This document shows positions 50,527 through 59,205 of a stretch of DNA of 64,000 nucleotides, piece by piece. Location of the stretch: contig JACQXB010000016.1 of NCBI GenBank assembly GCA_016208965.1, positions 1 to 64,000 on the forward strand, written 5' to 3'. The position numbers and the translations under genes were made by a program. This DNA is from Nitrospirota bacterium (GTDB taxonomy: Bacteria > Nitrospirota > Thermodesulfovibrionia > UBA6902 > DSMQ01). Below the pieces are notes generated by a model. That model had not been told where the DNA came from. It saw only the letters and a list, made by a program, of their open reading frames with translations, and did no database searches. Every line of letters begins with the position of its first letter. Position 1 is the stretch's first letter.

Positions 50527-51771
50527 ATGAAGTTTAAGGCACTTAAGGGAGTACATGATATTCTGCCTCCAGAGACCTATATATGGCAGCACATGGAGGT
50601 TGTAGCTAAGGAGGTATTCAGAACCTATGGATATAAGGAGATCAGGCTGCCTATAATTGAGCCGACAGATATATTTATCAGGAGCATAGGTGAGACAACA
50701 GATATCGTTGAAAAAGAGATGTATACATTTCAGGATAAGGGTGGACGCAGTGTTACCCTGAGACCTGAGGGTACTGCACCCTTTGTCAGGGCGTTTATTG
50801 AGCATAATCTTTATAATGAGCCTTCCCCACAGAAATATTACTATATCGGCCCGATGTTCAGATATGAAAGGCCACAGGCAGGCAGGCAGAGACAATTCTA
50901 CCAGATAGCCGTTGAGGTGTTGGGCACAGATGATGTAAAAGTAGATGCAGAGGTCATATCTATGCTTTCAATATTTTTTAAAAAAATCGGCGTAAAGGAC
51001 ATTGAAATTGAGGTTACATCAATTGGTTGTGGGAGGTGTCGTCCTGAATACAAAGTGGCTCTTAAGAATTTTTTAAAGGATAAATTAAATATTTTTTGCG
51101 ATGACTGTAAAAGACGATATGATATTAATCCCCTGAGAATACTTGATTGTAAGGTAAAAACATGCATTGATGCCCGTGAGGGCTCACCCTCAGTAATAGA
51201 GTTTCTATGTAAGGATTGTAAGGTGCATTTCAATGATGTTAGGTATTATCTAAGGCTCTTAGGTATTGAGCATATCATAAACCCAAATTTGGTAAGGGGG
51301 CTTGATTATTACACACGGACTACATTTGAGGTAAAAAGCCCACTGTTAGGTGCGCAGAATGCGGTAGCAGCAGGTGGCAGATATGGCAGCCTCGTTGAGG
51401 AGTTTGGTGGTCCGCCTGTTTCTGGAATAGGTTTTGCGGTTGGGATAGAAAGGGTTATTCCGCTTATTAAGGGATTGCCTAGTATCTGGGGCGGGCCTGA
51501 TATCTTTCTTTGCTCATTAGGTAAGGAGGCGGAAGAAAAAAGCCTTTTACTTGCTGAGCAGTTGCGTGGTGAAGGTCTGTGGGTTGAGCTCGGATATGAC
51601 AAGTCTTCCCTTCGGAGTCAGATGCGCAGGGCTGACCGCATTGGAGCTAAAAATGTTATTGTTGTGGGAGAAGATGAGTTAAAAAAACAGAGGGTTATAA
51701 TAAAAAATATGAAGGACAAAAATGAGGTTGAGGCTGCTTTTGATGTTAAGGCGATAATAAAGACAATTTGA
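50527..51771 (+). CDS. hisS: histidyl-tRNA synthetase
   Basis: 414 residues. Class II motifs: GVHDILPPETYIW at the N-terminus, EVFRTYGYKEIRLPIIEPTDIF (motif 1), RPEGTAPFVRAFIEHNL (motif 2 region), FRYERPQAGRQRQFYQ, VRGLDYYTRTTFEV (histidine loop) and VAAGGRYGSLVEEFGGPPVSGIGFAVGIERVI (motif 3). The C-terminal anticodon domain follows (DIFLCSLGKEAEE). It begins 2 nt after the divIVA stop. Confidence 0.98.
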   Translation: MKFKALKGVHDILPPETYIWQHMEVVAKEVFRTYGYKEIRLPIIEPTDIFIRSIGETTDIVEKEMYTFQDKGGRSVTLRPEGTAPFVRAFIEHNLYNEPSPQKYYYIGPMFRYERPQAGRQRQFYQIAVEVLGTDDVKVDAEVISMLSIFFKKIGVKDIEIEVTSIGCGRCRPEYKVALKNFLKDKLNIFCDDCKRRYDINPLRILDCKVKTCIDAREGSPSVIEFLCKDCKVHFNDVRYYLRLLGIEHIINPNLVRGLDYYTRTTFEVKSPLLGAQNAVAAGGRYGSLVEEFGGPPVSGIGFAVGIERVIPLIKGLPSIWGGPDIFLCSLGKEAEEKSLLLAEQLRGEGLWVELGYDKSSLRSQMRRADRIGAKNVIVVGEDELKKQRVIIKNMKDKNEVEAAFDVKAIIKTI

Positions 51772-51854
51772 GAAGAAAATAAATCTTTAATAAGGGATAA
51801 AAAACCTCTTTAGATCAAAAATATATAAATCTGCTTTTATGTTACAATAACCGT

Positions 51855-52586
51855 ATGAATCCCCCTTTAAACTGCACAGGTATAATCCTCGCTGGAGGAG
51901 AGAATAAACGTATGCCTGAGCCAAAGGCTTTTTTAAAGATAAATGGAGAGTGTATTATAGAGAGAGGCATTAAAATCATGAGACAACTATTCAATGAGAT
52001 ATTTATTATTACAAATCAGCCTGAGGCTTATTTTTATCTTGGGGTACCATTGTTTGGTGATACCTATAATGTGCGAGGACCAATGACAGGGATATTCACT
52101 TCCTTTGTAAATTCATCGCACCCATGGGTTTTTGTCACTGCATGCGACATGCCATTTATAAATGAAGAACTCATAAAATATATGGCTTCAAAAAGAGAAG
52201 ATTACGAGGCAGTTGTACCAAAATCCCCCCGTTCTATCTTTAATCCCCCTCTGTCCCCCTTTAATAAAGGGGGACAGAGGGGGATTTTTAAAGGAGAGCA
52301 AAGGGGGGATTTTGTAGAGCCTCTTTTTGCATTTTATTCCAGTCGGTTAAGTAAACGGATGGAAGAAGCGATTCTCAGCGGCAAGACAGGGCTAAGGGAT
52401 TTTTTAAAGGATAAAAAAGTGAGATATATACCCTCGGTGGAGATAGAGGGCATTGACCCTGAAGGTAAATCTTTTATAAATCTCAATACCCCTCAGGATG
52501 TGAAATTTTATTTGCATCCTGAAACCATTTGCTCCCCTAAAAAAGGGGCACAGGCTCCTGGATTATGTGGTTTACAGGGGAATTAA
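51855..52586 (+). CDS. mobA: molybdenum cofactor guanylyltransferase MobA
   Basis: 243 residues. NTP-transferase loop TGIILAGGENKRMPEPKAFLKINGECIIERGI, DTYNVRGPMTGIFTSFVNSS, VFVTACDMPFINEELIKYM. It attaches GMP to molybdopterin to make MGD for molybdoenzymes. A GGGG-type repeat insert (KSPRSIFNPPLSPFNKGGQRG..., about 122-152) lies before FVEPLFAFY in the normal substrate region. The C-terminal tail (PKKGAQAPGLCGLQGN) also looks repeat-derived. Function expected if the insert is tolerated. Confidence 0.88.
   Translation: MNPPLNCTGIILAGGENKRMPEPKAFLKINGECIIERGIKIMRQLFNEIFIITNQPEAYFYLGVPLFGDTYNVRGPMTGIFTSFVNSSHPWVFVTACDMPFINEELIKYMASKREDYEAVVPKSPRSIFNPPLSPFNKGGQRGIFKGEQRGDFVEPLFAFYSSRLSKRMEEAILSGKTGLRDFLKDKKVRYIPSVEIEGIDPEGKSFINLNTPQDVKFYLHPETICSPKKGAQAPGLCGLQGN
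52221..52313. repeat. GGGGG-type palindrome in mobA
   Basis: CCCCCCTCTGTCCCCCTTTAA/TTAAAGGGGGACAGAGGGGGAT arms plus an additional AAAGGGGGGATTTT half. Read in frame. Confidence 0.85.
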
Positions 52587-52599
52587 AAGGAGGATAATG

Positions 52600-52794
52600 A
52601 TGAATGAATGGATTATCGTTGGAGTGGTAGCTGTAATAGTAATCTTTGGTGTTTCAAAACTGCCTGAGATAGGTAAAGGCATTGGAGAAGGGATAAAGAA
52701 CTTCAAAAAGGCACTCTCTGGACCATCTGAGATTGATGTAACCCCAAAGAAGAAAAATGAAGAAGTAGAAGAAGCTAAAGAAAATAAGTCATAG
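52600..52794 (+). CDS. tatA: twin-arginine translocase subunit TatA
   Basis: 64 residues from the ATG at 52600 with AAAGGAGG 6 nt upstream (an ATG at 52597 is too close to it). One N-terminal membrane helix (EWIIVGVVAVIVIFGVSKLPEIGKGIGEGIKNFKKAL) followed by the amphipathic helix and a charged tail (TPKKKNEEVEEAKENKS). Pore-forming part of the Tat export route for folded proteins such as molybdoenzymes. Co-directional with mobA, which fits. No tatC in the window. Confidence 0.9.
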   Translation: MNEWIIVGVVAVIVIFGVSKLPEIGKGIGEGIKNFKKALSGPSEIDVTPKKKNEEVEEAKENKS

Positions 52795-53886
52795 GTGAAA
52801 TCCACTATAACTCGTGCAGAGATTGATTTAGTTGCCCTTTCTCACAACTTAACAGTTGTTAAAAAAAAGACAAAAAACAAGCCGTCTATATTAGCGGTAG
52901 TAAAGGCTAATGCCTATGGACATGGCGCTGTAGAGGTAGCAAGGCATCTTTTAAGAGAGGGCGTTGCCATGTTTGCCGTAGCCTTTACTACCGAGGCAAT
53001 AGAGCTTAGAGAGGCAGGTATAATCGCCCCAATTCTTGTATTCTTTGATAGAGATAATATAGATTCATACATAAAATATAATCTCACACCTACTGTATTT
53101 GACCTTAAAACCGCAGAGAGGCTTTCAGTAAAAGCTCATAAGCACAACCGCAAGATAGCAATACATATTAAGATAGACACAGGTATGGGGCGCGTTGGGT
53201 TTAGTGTCAAAGACGGCTTTCAATCAATCATTAAAATTTCGCAGATGAGAAATATTGAACTTGAAGGCATCATGAGTCATTTTGCAGATGCAGAGCTTCA
53301 AGACAGAGAGTTTGCCTTGAGGCAGTTAAAGGATTTCACGCAGCTTATAGCATCCTTAAAAAAGAAGAATATTGACTTTAAATTTTTTCATATCTCAAAT
53401 AGTGCTGCTATTTCATTGTTTCCAGAGGCACATCTTAACATGGTTCGCCCCGGCATAATGCTCTATGGTTACGGACCAGCAAGAGAGAGCTTGAAACCAG
53501 TTATGAGCCTTAAGAGTAAGATTATACTTACAAAAACAGTACCGTCTGGAACTCCTATAGGGTATGGTATGACCTTTATTACAAGAAGAAAGAGCACTAT
53601 AGCTACTGTGCCTGTTGGTTATGCAGATGGATATAATAGAAAACTATCAAACTGTGGAGAAGTACTTATAAATGGCAATCGCACACATGTGGTTGGCATG
53701 GTATGTATGGATACCATCATGGTTGATATTACTGAAATAGGGAATGCCAAAGTTGGTGACGAGGTGGTATTAATAGGTTCGCAGGGTGGCGAGAGGATTA
53801 CTGCTCAGGACATTGCTGATAGGATAGGTACTATCCCGTATGAAATTTTAACATCTATAGGTCAGAGGGTTAGAAGGGTTTACTAA
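52795..53886 (+). CDS. alr: alanine racemase
   Basis: PLP enzyme that makes D-Ala for the wall. 363 residues, GTG start directly after the tatA stop. AVVKANAYGHGAVEVARHLL has the PLP lysine. IKIDTGMGRVGF, SNSAAISLF, VRPGIMLYGYGP, PIGYGMTF (catalytic Tyr region), VGYADGYNRKLSN and MVCMDTIMVDIT are all present. It converges with the fumarase-family gene; the two frames overlap by 17 bp at their ends. Confidence 0.97.
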   Translation: MKSTITRAEIDLVALSHNLTVVKKKTKNKPSILAVVKANAYGHGAVEVARHLLREGVAMFAVAFTTEAIELREAGIIAPILVFFDRDNIDSYIKYNLTPTVFDLKTAERLSVKAHKHNRKIAIHIKIDTGMGRVGFSVKDGFQSIIKISQMRNIELEGIMSHFADAELQDREFALRQLKDFTQLIASLKKKNIDFKFFHISNSAAISLFPEAHLNMVRPGIMLYGYGPARESLKPVMSLKSKIILTKTVPSGTPIGYGMTFITRRKSTIATVPVGYADGYNRKLSNCGEVLINGNRTHVVGMVCMDTIMVDITEIGNAKVGDEVVLIGSQGGERITAQDIADRIGTIPYEILTSIGQRVRRVY

Positions 53887-55252
53887 GCTTAAAGGGATTT
53901 AAGAGCTTATCTGCCTCTTTCTCTTTTAGAATACCTTTTTCAATTACTATCTGTTTTATGGTCCTACCTGTTATATATGCCTTCTTTGCAACCTTGGCAG
54001 CTGATTCATAACCAAGTATAGGGTTAAGTGCTGTTGCTATAGCAAGGGTTGATTCTGCGAATTTTCTACAATTCCTTTCATTTGCCTTTATACCATTGAT
54101 ACATTTTTTATTAAATGCCTCAATTGCATTTGAGAGTATATCTATTGAGAAGAGCAGATTATAAGCTATCAACGGCATCATGACATTAAGTTCAAGCTGT
54201 GATGCCTGTGTAGCATAGGTAATAGCTGTATCATTACCTATAACCTGAAAACACACCATATTGAGCATTTCAGCCATAACAGGATTTACCTTTCCTGGCA
54301 TTATAGATGAACCTGTTTGAACTGGGGGGAGGATTATCTCCGCAAAGCCTGTCCTTGGTCCAGAGCTTAGAAGCCGTATATCATTGGCTATTTTTGTAAG
54401 GGTTACAGCGAGCCCTCTAAGGGATGCGCTTAGTTCAAGTGCAGGATATACATTCTGGATGCCCTCAAAGGAGTTTCTTGCTTTCATGAACTTTATGCTT
54501 GTTATTTTTCTTATCTCTTTAATAACTCTATCCTGAAACATGGGATGTGCGTTTATTCCTGTGCCAACTGCGTTCCCGCCAATAGGTAAATATAGTAAGG
54601 AGCGGGATGCCTTCTGTAGCCTCTGTATATCATTCCTTATTCCCTCAGCGTAGCCGCTGAATTCCTGGCCTAAAGTCATTGGCACGGCATCCTGTAGATG
54701 GGTTCTGCCTGCCTTGAGGATTTTATTAAATTCCTGAGATTTTTTTAATAATCCTTGATACAGCCTTTTTAGGTTTGGCACAAGCCTCTCTTTAACTGAT
54801 TCAAATGAAGATATATATATAGCAGTTGGGATTGTGTCATTAGTTGATTGAGCCATATTAATGTGGTCGTTTGGGTGAATAAGCCTGTAATTACCCTTTT
54901 TACTACGAAGAATCTCTATTGCCCTGTTTGCTATTACTTCATTTATATTCATATTCTGCGATGTTCCTGCACCTGCCTGGTAGACATCAACAACAAACTG
55001 GCTATCATGCTTCCCTCTGATTACCTCTATTGCGGCTTTCTCAATTGCATGCAGGACTTTCTTATTCAGCAATCCAAAAGATGCATTTGCCTTTGCAGCT
55101 GCGAGTTTAACGGTTCCCTGAGCCCTTATAAATTGTCTCTGAAGCCTCAGCCCGCTTATCTGAAAATTTTCCACGGCCCTTTTTGTCTGGGCGCCGTAAT
55201 ATGCATTATCAGGTAGAGTTACTTTTCCTAATGTGTCTTCTTCAATCCTCAA
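53870..55252 (-). CDS. class II fumarase / aspartate ammonia-lyase family enzyme
   Basis: 460 residues. MRIEEDTLGKVTLPDNAYYGAQTKRAVENF, GTSQNMNINEVIANRA, HPNDHINMAQSTNDTIPTA, GRTHLQDAVPMTLGQEFSGY and the signature GSSIMPGKVNPVMAEMLNMV. All members add or remove a group on a fumarate. STNDTIPT and MPGKVNPVM leave both fumarate hydratase and aspartase possible; motifs alone do not settle it. Convergent with alr. The other end lies 104 bp from the LysR gene. Confidence 0.85.
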   Translation of the reverse strand: MRIEEDTLGKVTLPDNAYYGAQTKRAVENFQISGLRLQRQFIRAQGTVKLAAAKANASFGLLNKKVLHAIEKAAIEVIRGKHDSQFVVDVYQAGAGTSQNMNINEVIANRAIEILRSKKGNYRLIHPNDHINMAQSTNDTIPTAIYISSFESVKERLVPNLKRLYQGLLKKSQEFNKILKAGRTHLQDAVPMTLGQEFSGYAEGIRNDIQRLQKASRSLLYLPIGGNAVGTGINAHPMFQDRVIKEIRKITSIKFMKARNSFEGIQNVYPALELSASLRGLAVTLTKIANDIRLLSSGPRTGFAEIILPPVQTGSSIMPGKVNPVMAEMLNMVCFQVIGNDTAITYATQASQLELNVMMPLIAYNLLFSIDILSNAIEAFNKKCINGIKANERNCRKFAESTLAIATALNPILGYESAAKVAKKAYITGRTIKQIVIEKGILKEKEADKLLNPFKLSKPF

Positions 55253-55356
55253 CTTCCACCTCTAAGGAATAAAACTTAGTCTACTATAACACACAATATA
55301 AAGTTAAAAAATCAGAAATTTCAGGTTACATAGAAGATACCATAAGGTCTCTGCGG

Positions 55357-56268
55357 TTAAGAATTGAGCAGCTTATCAAAAGGAAAAGTTCTTAAAAATT
55401 CTAAGAAACTCTCCACTGTATGTGATGACTCCTTTGCCCTACGGCGGAGCATTAAAAAATCTCTTAAAAATTTATCTTCTTTAAAAGTGGCTGTTTTTAA
55501 GGTACCATAACGTGTTTCTTTCTTAGCAGCCCATTTTGAAATAATGGATACCCCAAGCCCCTTTTCAACGGCGGATTTTATAGATTCTGTACTTCCCATG
55601 ATAAGGGCTATTTTTATATTTTGTGGATGTACCCCGTGTTTTGTAAGGTATTTCTCTATCATTTGTCTTGTACCTGATCCCTCTTCTCTGAAGATAAATG
55701 ATTCTTTAGATAGCTCGAAGATAGAGACACTTGCCCTCTTTGCCCATGGATGATCGGGTGGCATAATGAGAACCATCTCATCAGAGACAAGTTTTTCGGC
55801 GATGAGCTTTTGTTTATTGATTTCCCCCTCAATAAATCCAACATCAACGCCTCCTGCGTTTAGGCAATCACCGATTGTTTTTGAATTACCAATGAGAAGG
55901 TTAACTTTTACCGTTGGGAATTTCTTTTTAAAATTAAATATTGCACTGGGTAAAACATAATTTCCTATTGTGGAGCTTGCACCTAAGGTTATGTCGCCCT
56001 TTACAAACCCTGTAAGTTTTCCCATTTGTTTTTCGGCTTCTGTGTATAGCGAAATAATTTCTTTTGCATATTTGTAAAGTGTTTCACCTGCTGAGGTAAG
56101 TGTAATGATACACCCTGAACGATTAAACAACCTGGTCCCATAGGTGTCTTCAAGTGCCTGGATCTGAAGACTGACAGCAGGCTGTGTAAGGCGGATTATC
56201 TCTGATGCCTTTGAGAAACTCTTTGTCTCTGCAACCGTACAGAAAACTTTTAGTTTATGGTCATCCAT
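55357..56268 (-). CDS. LysR family transcriptional regulator
   Basis: 303 residues from the ATG at 56268 (an ATG at 56289 would add 7 residues; neither has a clear ribosome site). N-terminal winged helix HKLKVFCTVAETKSFSKASEIIRLTQPAVSLQIQALEDTYGTRLFNRSG is a classic LysR domain. An effector-binding domain follows (GDITLGASSTIGNYVLPSAIFNFKKKFPTVKVNLLIGNS). Divergent from mtnP across about 105 bp, which may be its target. Ligand unknown. Confidence 0.92.
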   Translation of the reverse strand: MDDHKLKVFCTVAETKSFSKASEIIRLTQPAVSLQIQALEDTYGTRLFNRSGCIITLTSAGETLYKYAKEIISLYTEAEKQMGKLTGFVKGDITLGASSTIGNYVLPSAIFNFKKKFPTVKVNLLIGNSKTIGDCLNAGGVDVGFIEGEINKQKLIAEKLVSDEMVLIMPPDHPWAKRASVSIFELSKESFIFREEGSGTRQMIEKYLTKHGVHPQNIKIALIMGSTESIKSAVEKGLGVSIISKWAAKKETRYGTLKTATFKEDKFLRDFLMLRRRAKESSHTVESFLEFLRTFPFDKLLNS

Positions 56269-56394
56269 TTTTTTTATTAAAAATACCATAAATATTAACT
56301 ATAAGTCAATTATCGTTTTATAGTGTTGACTTTTTAGCATTGAGTTATTTATTTTAAATCGTACTTGTAAATATTAATAATTTAAGGAATTGCT

Positions 56395-57159
56395 ATGGTA
56401 AAGGTAGGTATAATCGGGGGCTCAGGACTTGATGATCCAAAAATTCTAAAACGGGCAAGTGAAGTTGAACTGGAAACCCCCTATGGTTCACCATCATCCC
56501 GCCTGAGATGCGGAATAATTGAAGGTGTTGATGTAGTTATAATAGCAAGGCACGGCAAGGGGCATACGATACCACCATCCAAAGTGAATTTCAGGGCAAA
56601 TATATTGGCATTGAAAGAACAAGGATGCACACATATTCTCGCCTCTACAGCAGTAGGCTCTCTTAGAGATGAGATAAAACCGGGGCATCTGGTATTTCCA
56701 AGCCAGTTTATAGACCATACAAAAAAGAGAGGGACAACATTTTTTGACAAGGATATGGTTGTTCATACACCGATGGCAGAGCCGTTCTGCCAAAACCTTA
56801 TAGAATTGCTTGCCTCATCTGCTGAGGATAAAAAAATTCCTTATCACAAAAACAAGACAGTTATTACAATAGAAGGTCCAAGGTTCTCCACTAAGGCAGA
56901 AAGTCATATGTTTAGAGGCTGGAATGCAGATATTATAAATATGAGCACGGTGCCAGAGGTTAATCTTGCCAGAGAAAAGCAAATACACTATGCGGCAATT
57001 GCCATGTCAACAGATTATGACTGCTGGCGTGAAGGAGAAGAACATGTGACATGGGAGATGATCCTTGAGACCATGAAGAAAAACGCAGATAATGTAATAA
57101 ATTTGTTTTTAGATGTTATTCCAAAAATAAAAGAATATAATGATGTCTGTGTAAAATAG
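56395..57159 (+). CDS. mtnP: S-methyl-5'-thioadenosine phosphorylase
   Basis: 254 residues. KVGIIGGSGLDDPKIL, ARHGKGHTIPPSKVNFRANI, ILASTAVGSLRDEIKPGHLVFPSQFID, RFSTKAESHMFR, NMSTVPEVNLAREKQIHYA and STDYDCWREGEEHV, the last distinguishing MTA phosphorylase from guanosine/inosine forms. It cuts methylthioadenosine (from polyamine or SAM use) to adenine and methylthioribose-1-phosphate. Apt, which recycles adenine, is next. Confidence 0.93.
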   Translation: MVKVGIIGGSGLDDPKILKRASEVELETPYGSPSSRLRCGIIEGVDVVIIARHGKGHTIPPSKVNFRANILALKEQGCTHILASTAVGSLRDEIKPGHLVFPSQFIDHTKKRGTTFFDKDMVVHTPMAEPFCQNLIELLASSAEDKKIPYHKNKTVITIEGPRFSTKAESHMFRGWNADIINMSTVPEVNLAREKQIHYAAIAMSTDYDCWREGEEHVTWEMILETMKKNADNVINLFLDVIPKIKEYNDVCVK

Positions 57160-57365
57160 CTCAAAATAAATTAAAAATAAAAAAGCAAAAATTAAAATGA
57201 CAAATAAAAATTCAAAAATGAATAATATCTTCTAAGATGTTTTTACATTTTAATATGTCATTTTGATTTTTTATCTTTAATCTTTTATTTTACTGGCTAA
57301 CAATTTAAATCTACTTCAACTAAGACACGGAAAACCATAAATAACTTAGTAAAGGAGAATAACAC
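57160..57365. repeat. AT-rich inverted words between mtnP and apt
   Basis: TTAAAATGACAAAT...ATATGTCATTTTGATTTTTT form loose inverted arms, similar in style to the AAATTCTAAA repeats. No gene. Confidence 0.5.
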
Positions 57366-57899
57366 ATGTCTATTAAATCCCGAATCAGAACCATTCCAGA
57401 TCATCCTAAAAAAGGAATCATGTTCAGGGATATAACCACACTTATTAAAGACCCTGTTGGGTTCAGGCTTGTCATTGACACTTTTACCCAAAGATACATA
57501 AGTGGCGATATCAAGTTTGACGTCATAGTTGGCATAGAGGCACGCGGCTTTATTATTGGAGGTGCATTGTCTTATACACTCGGAAAAGGCTTTATCCCTG
57601 TAAGAAAACCGGGCAAACTCCCTGCAAAAGTAATAAGCCATGAATATGAACTTGAATACGGTAAAGACAAGATAGAAATACATGAGGACTCCATAGGGAA
57701 AGGCACAAAGGTTTTGCTCGTTGATGACTTGCTTGCAACAGGAGGGACAGCTTTGGCTGCTGCTACATTAATCGAAAAACTCGGCGGCGCAGTAACAGAG
57801 ATGGCATTTATAGTGAACCTTCCAGATGTCGGCGGATACAAGAGATTAAAGGATACAGGATACAGTGTATTTTGTCTTACAGAGTTTGAAGGGGACTAA
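57366..57899 (+). CDS. apt: adenine phosphoribosyltransferase
   Basis: 177 residues. IPDHPKKGIMFRDITTLIKD, DVIVGIEARGFIIGGALSY, KLPAKVISHEYELEYG and the PRPP-binding VLLVDDLLATGGTALAAATLIEKLGG. It turns adenine and PRPP into AMP. After mtnP it completes MTA salvage. AAAGGAGAA before the ATG. Confidence 0.97.
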   Translation: MSIKSRIRTIPDHPKKGIMFRDITTLIKDPVGFRLVIDTFTQRYISGDIKFDVIVGIEARGFIIGGALSYTLGKGFIPVRKPGKLPAKVISHEYELEYGKDKIEIHEDSIGKGTKVLLVDDLLATGGTALAAATLIEKLGGAVTEMAFIVNLPDVGGYKRLKDTGYSVFCLTEFEGD

Positions 57900-58040
57900 A
57901 CAGAGTAAAATCCGAAATTCAAAGCACTAAATTCCAAACAAATCCTAATGTTCAAAATCCAAATATTCCAGACATTGCTTTGAATTTATGTTATTTGAGT
58001 TTTGATATTGTTTAGAATTTAGAATTTTGGGTTTAGAGCT
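57900..58040. repeat. AAATTCTAAA-type AT-rich repeat
   Basis: Same style as 14095-14258: CCGAAATTCAAAG, AAATTCCAAACAAATCC and TTTAGAATTTAGAATTTTGG arms. No gene. Confidence 0.55.
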
Positions 58041-58054
58041 TAAATTTATACATT

Positions 58055-58201
58055 AATAAGGGTCTCAAAATTGAATGGACATTGACCTGAAAATCTCCCC
58101 TCGCCCCTCTTTACCAAAGAGGGGAAATCCCTCCCTCTAGCAAAGGGATGTTAGGAGGGATTTTATAAATCAGTATATTTACTATTATGAGACTGTTATT
58201 A
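58055..58201. mobile_element. GTCTCAAAATTG-type MITE-like element, copy 2
   Basis: Near-identical to 41662-41808. It lies immediately before etfB, so it may influence its 5' end. Confidence 0.8.
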
Positions 58202-58242
58202 ACGTAGGACTTAGACAAACTTAAACTTTGGGAGGATGAGAT

Positions 58243-59061
58243 TTGAATATAGTAGTTTGCATAAAGCAGGTTCCTGATACAGCAGAGGTAAGGATTAACC
58301 CTGAAACAAATACGCTTATCAGGAAAGGAGTGCCAAGCATAATTAATCCTTATGACCTTCATGCACTTGAGGCAGGACTTGAGATAAGAGATAAACTCGG
58401 TGGAAAGGTAACCGTCCTTACTATGGGACCGCCACAGGCAGAAAACTCCCTAAGAGATGCGATATCAATGGGAGCTGACGAGGCAGTTCTTCTTACTGAC
58501 AGGGCATTTGCTGGCTCCGACACACTGGCAACATCTTATACACTTTCCAAGGCAATTGAAAAGATTGGTGCAGATATAATCTTCTGTGGCAAACAAGCAA
58601 TAGATGGAGACACAGCACAGGTTGGCCCTGAGATAGCTGAATTTCTTGGTATTCCTCATATTGCTTATGTGAAAAAAATAGAAGTGGTAAACCCCGTTAG
58701 AAAGACCCCCTTTTCTGACGGGGTAAAGGATGGTTATATCAGAGTCCACAGGCTTATGGATGAAGGATATGATATTGTGGAATCATCGATTCCTGTTCTG
58801 CTTACTGTTGTTAAGGAACTGAATCAGCCACGACTGCCGTCTCTTAAGGGGAAAATGGCTGCAAAGAAGGCTGGGATAAAAAAGATGGGGCATTCTGAGA
58901 TATCTGCTGATGAGAATAGACTGGGACTGAAAGGCTCACCTACACAAGTTAAAAATATCTTTGCACCAAAGATAAAGTCAGACAGAATAATGCTTGCAGG
59001 TTCATCTGAAGAACAAGTGAGCAAGCTAATAAAAGAGTTAAGGAAAATTCGAATGCAATAG
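58243..59061 (+). CDS. etfB: electron transfer flavoprotein beta subunit
   Basis: 272 residues, TTG start with GGAGGATG 7 nt upstream. NIVVCIKQVPDTAEVRINPETNTLIRKGVPSIINPYDLHALEAGL, VLTMGPPQAENSLRDAISMGADEAVLLTD (adenine nucleotide region) and FCGKQAIDGDTAQVGPEIAEFL are the family blocks. An in-frame repeat (NPVRKTPFSDGVKDG, about 150-164) from the CCCCGTTAGAAA palindrome sits on a surface loop. Pairs with EtfA below. The electron donor or partner dehydrogenase is not in the window. Confidence 0.95.
   Translation: MNIVVCIKQVPDTAEVRINPETNTLIRKGVPSIINPYDLHALEAGLEIRDKLGGKVTVLTMGPPQAENSLRDAISMGADEAVLLTDRAFAGSDTLATSYTLSKAIEKIGADIIFCGKQAIDGDTAQVGPEIAEFLGIPHIAYVKKIEVVNPVRKTPFSDGVKDGYIRVHRLMDEGYDIVESSIPVLLTVVKELNQPRLPSLKGKMAAKKAGIKKMGHSEISADENRLGLKGSPTQVKNIFAPKIKSDRIMLAGSSEEQVSKLIKELRKIRMQ
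58689..58724. repeat. CCCCGTTAGAAA palindrome in frame in etfB
   Basis: AACCCCGTTAGAAAGACCC and TTTTCTGACGGGGTAAAG arms. Confidence 0.85.
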
Positions 59062-59097
59062 CGAGCATTCCGTGAGCGGATATAATTAATTAGTTAA

Positions 59098-59205
59098 TTC
59101 CTTACATTCAGATTTTCAGAGGGAAGATAAATGCATATGAGCTGAAGGCGAAGGAATATGATAAATGAGAAAATCCTTACATTGGATTTCCAGAGGGAAT
59201 ACTAA
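59098..59205 (+). repeat. duplicated etfA leader with two ribosome sites
   Basis: TCCTTACATTCAGATTTTCAGAGGGAAGATAAATG is followed 70 bp later by TCCTTACATTGGATTTCCAGAGGGAATACTAAATG. The first ATG reads only MHMS before a stop. Probably a tandem duplication of the etfA 5' end, or a short leader. Confidence 0.6.

Noticed and set aside
56269-56394. Riboswitch or defined LysR box between lysR and mtnP
   Set aside because: Only loose TTGACT and AT-rich words; no convincing structure or T-N11-A palindrome.
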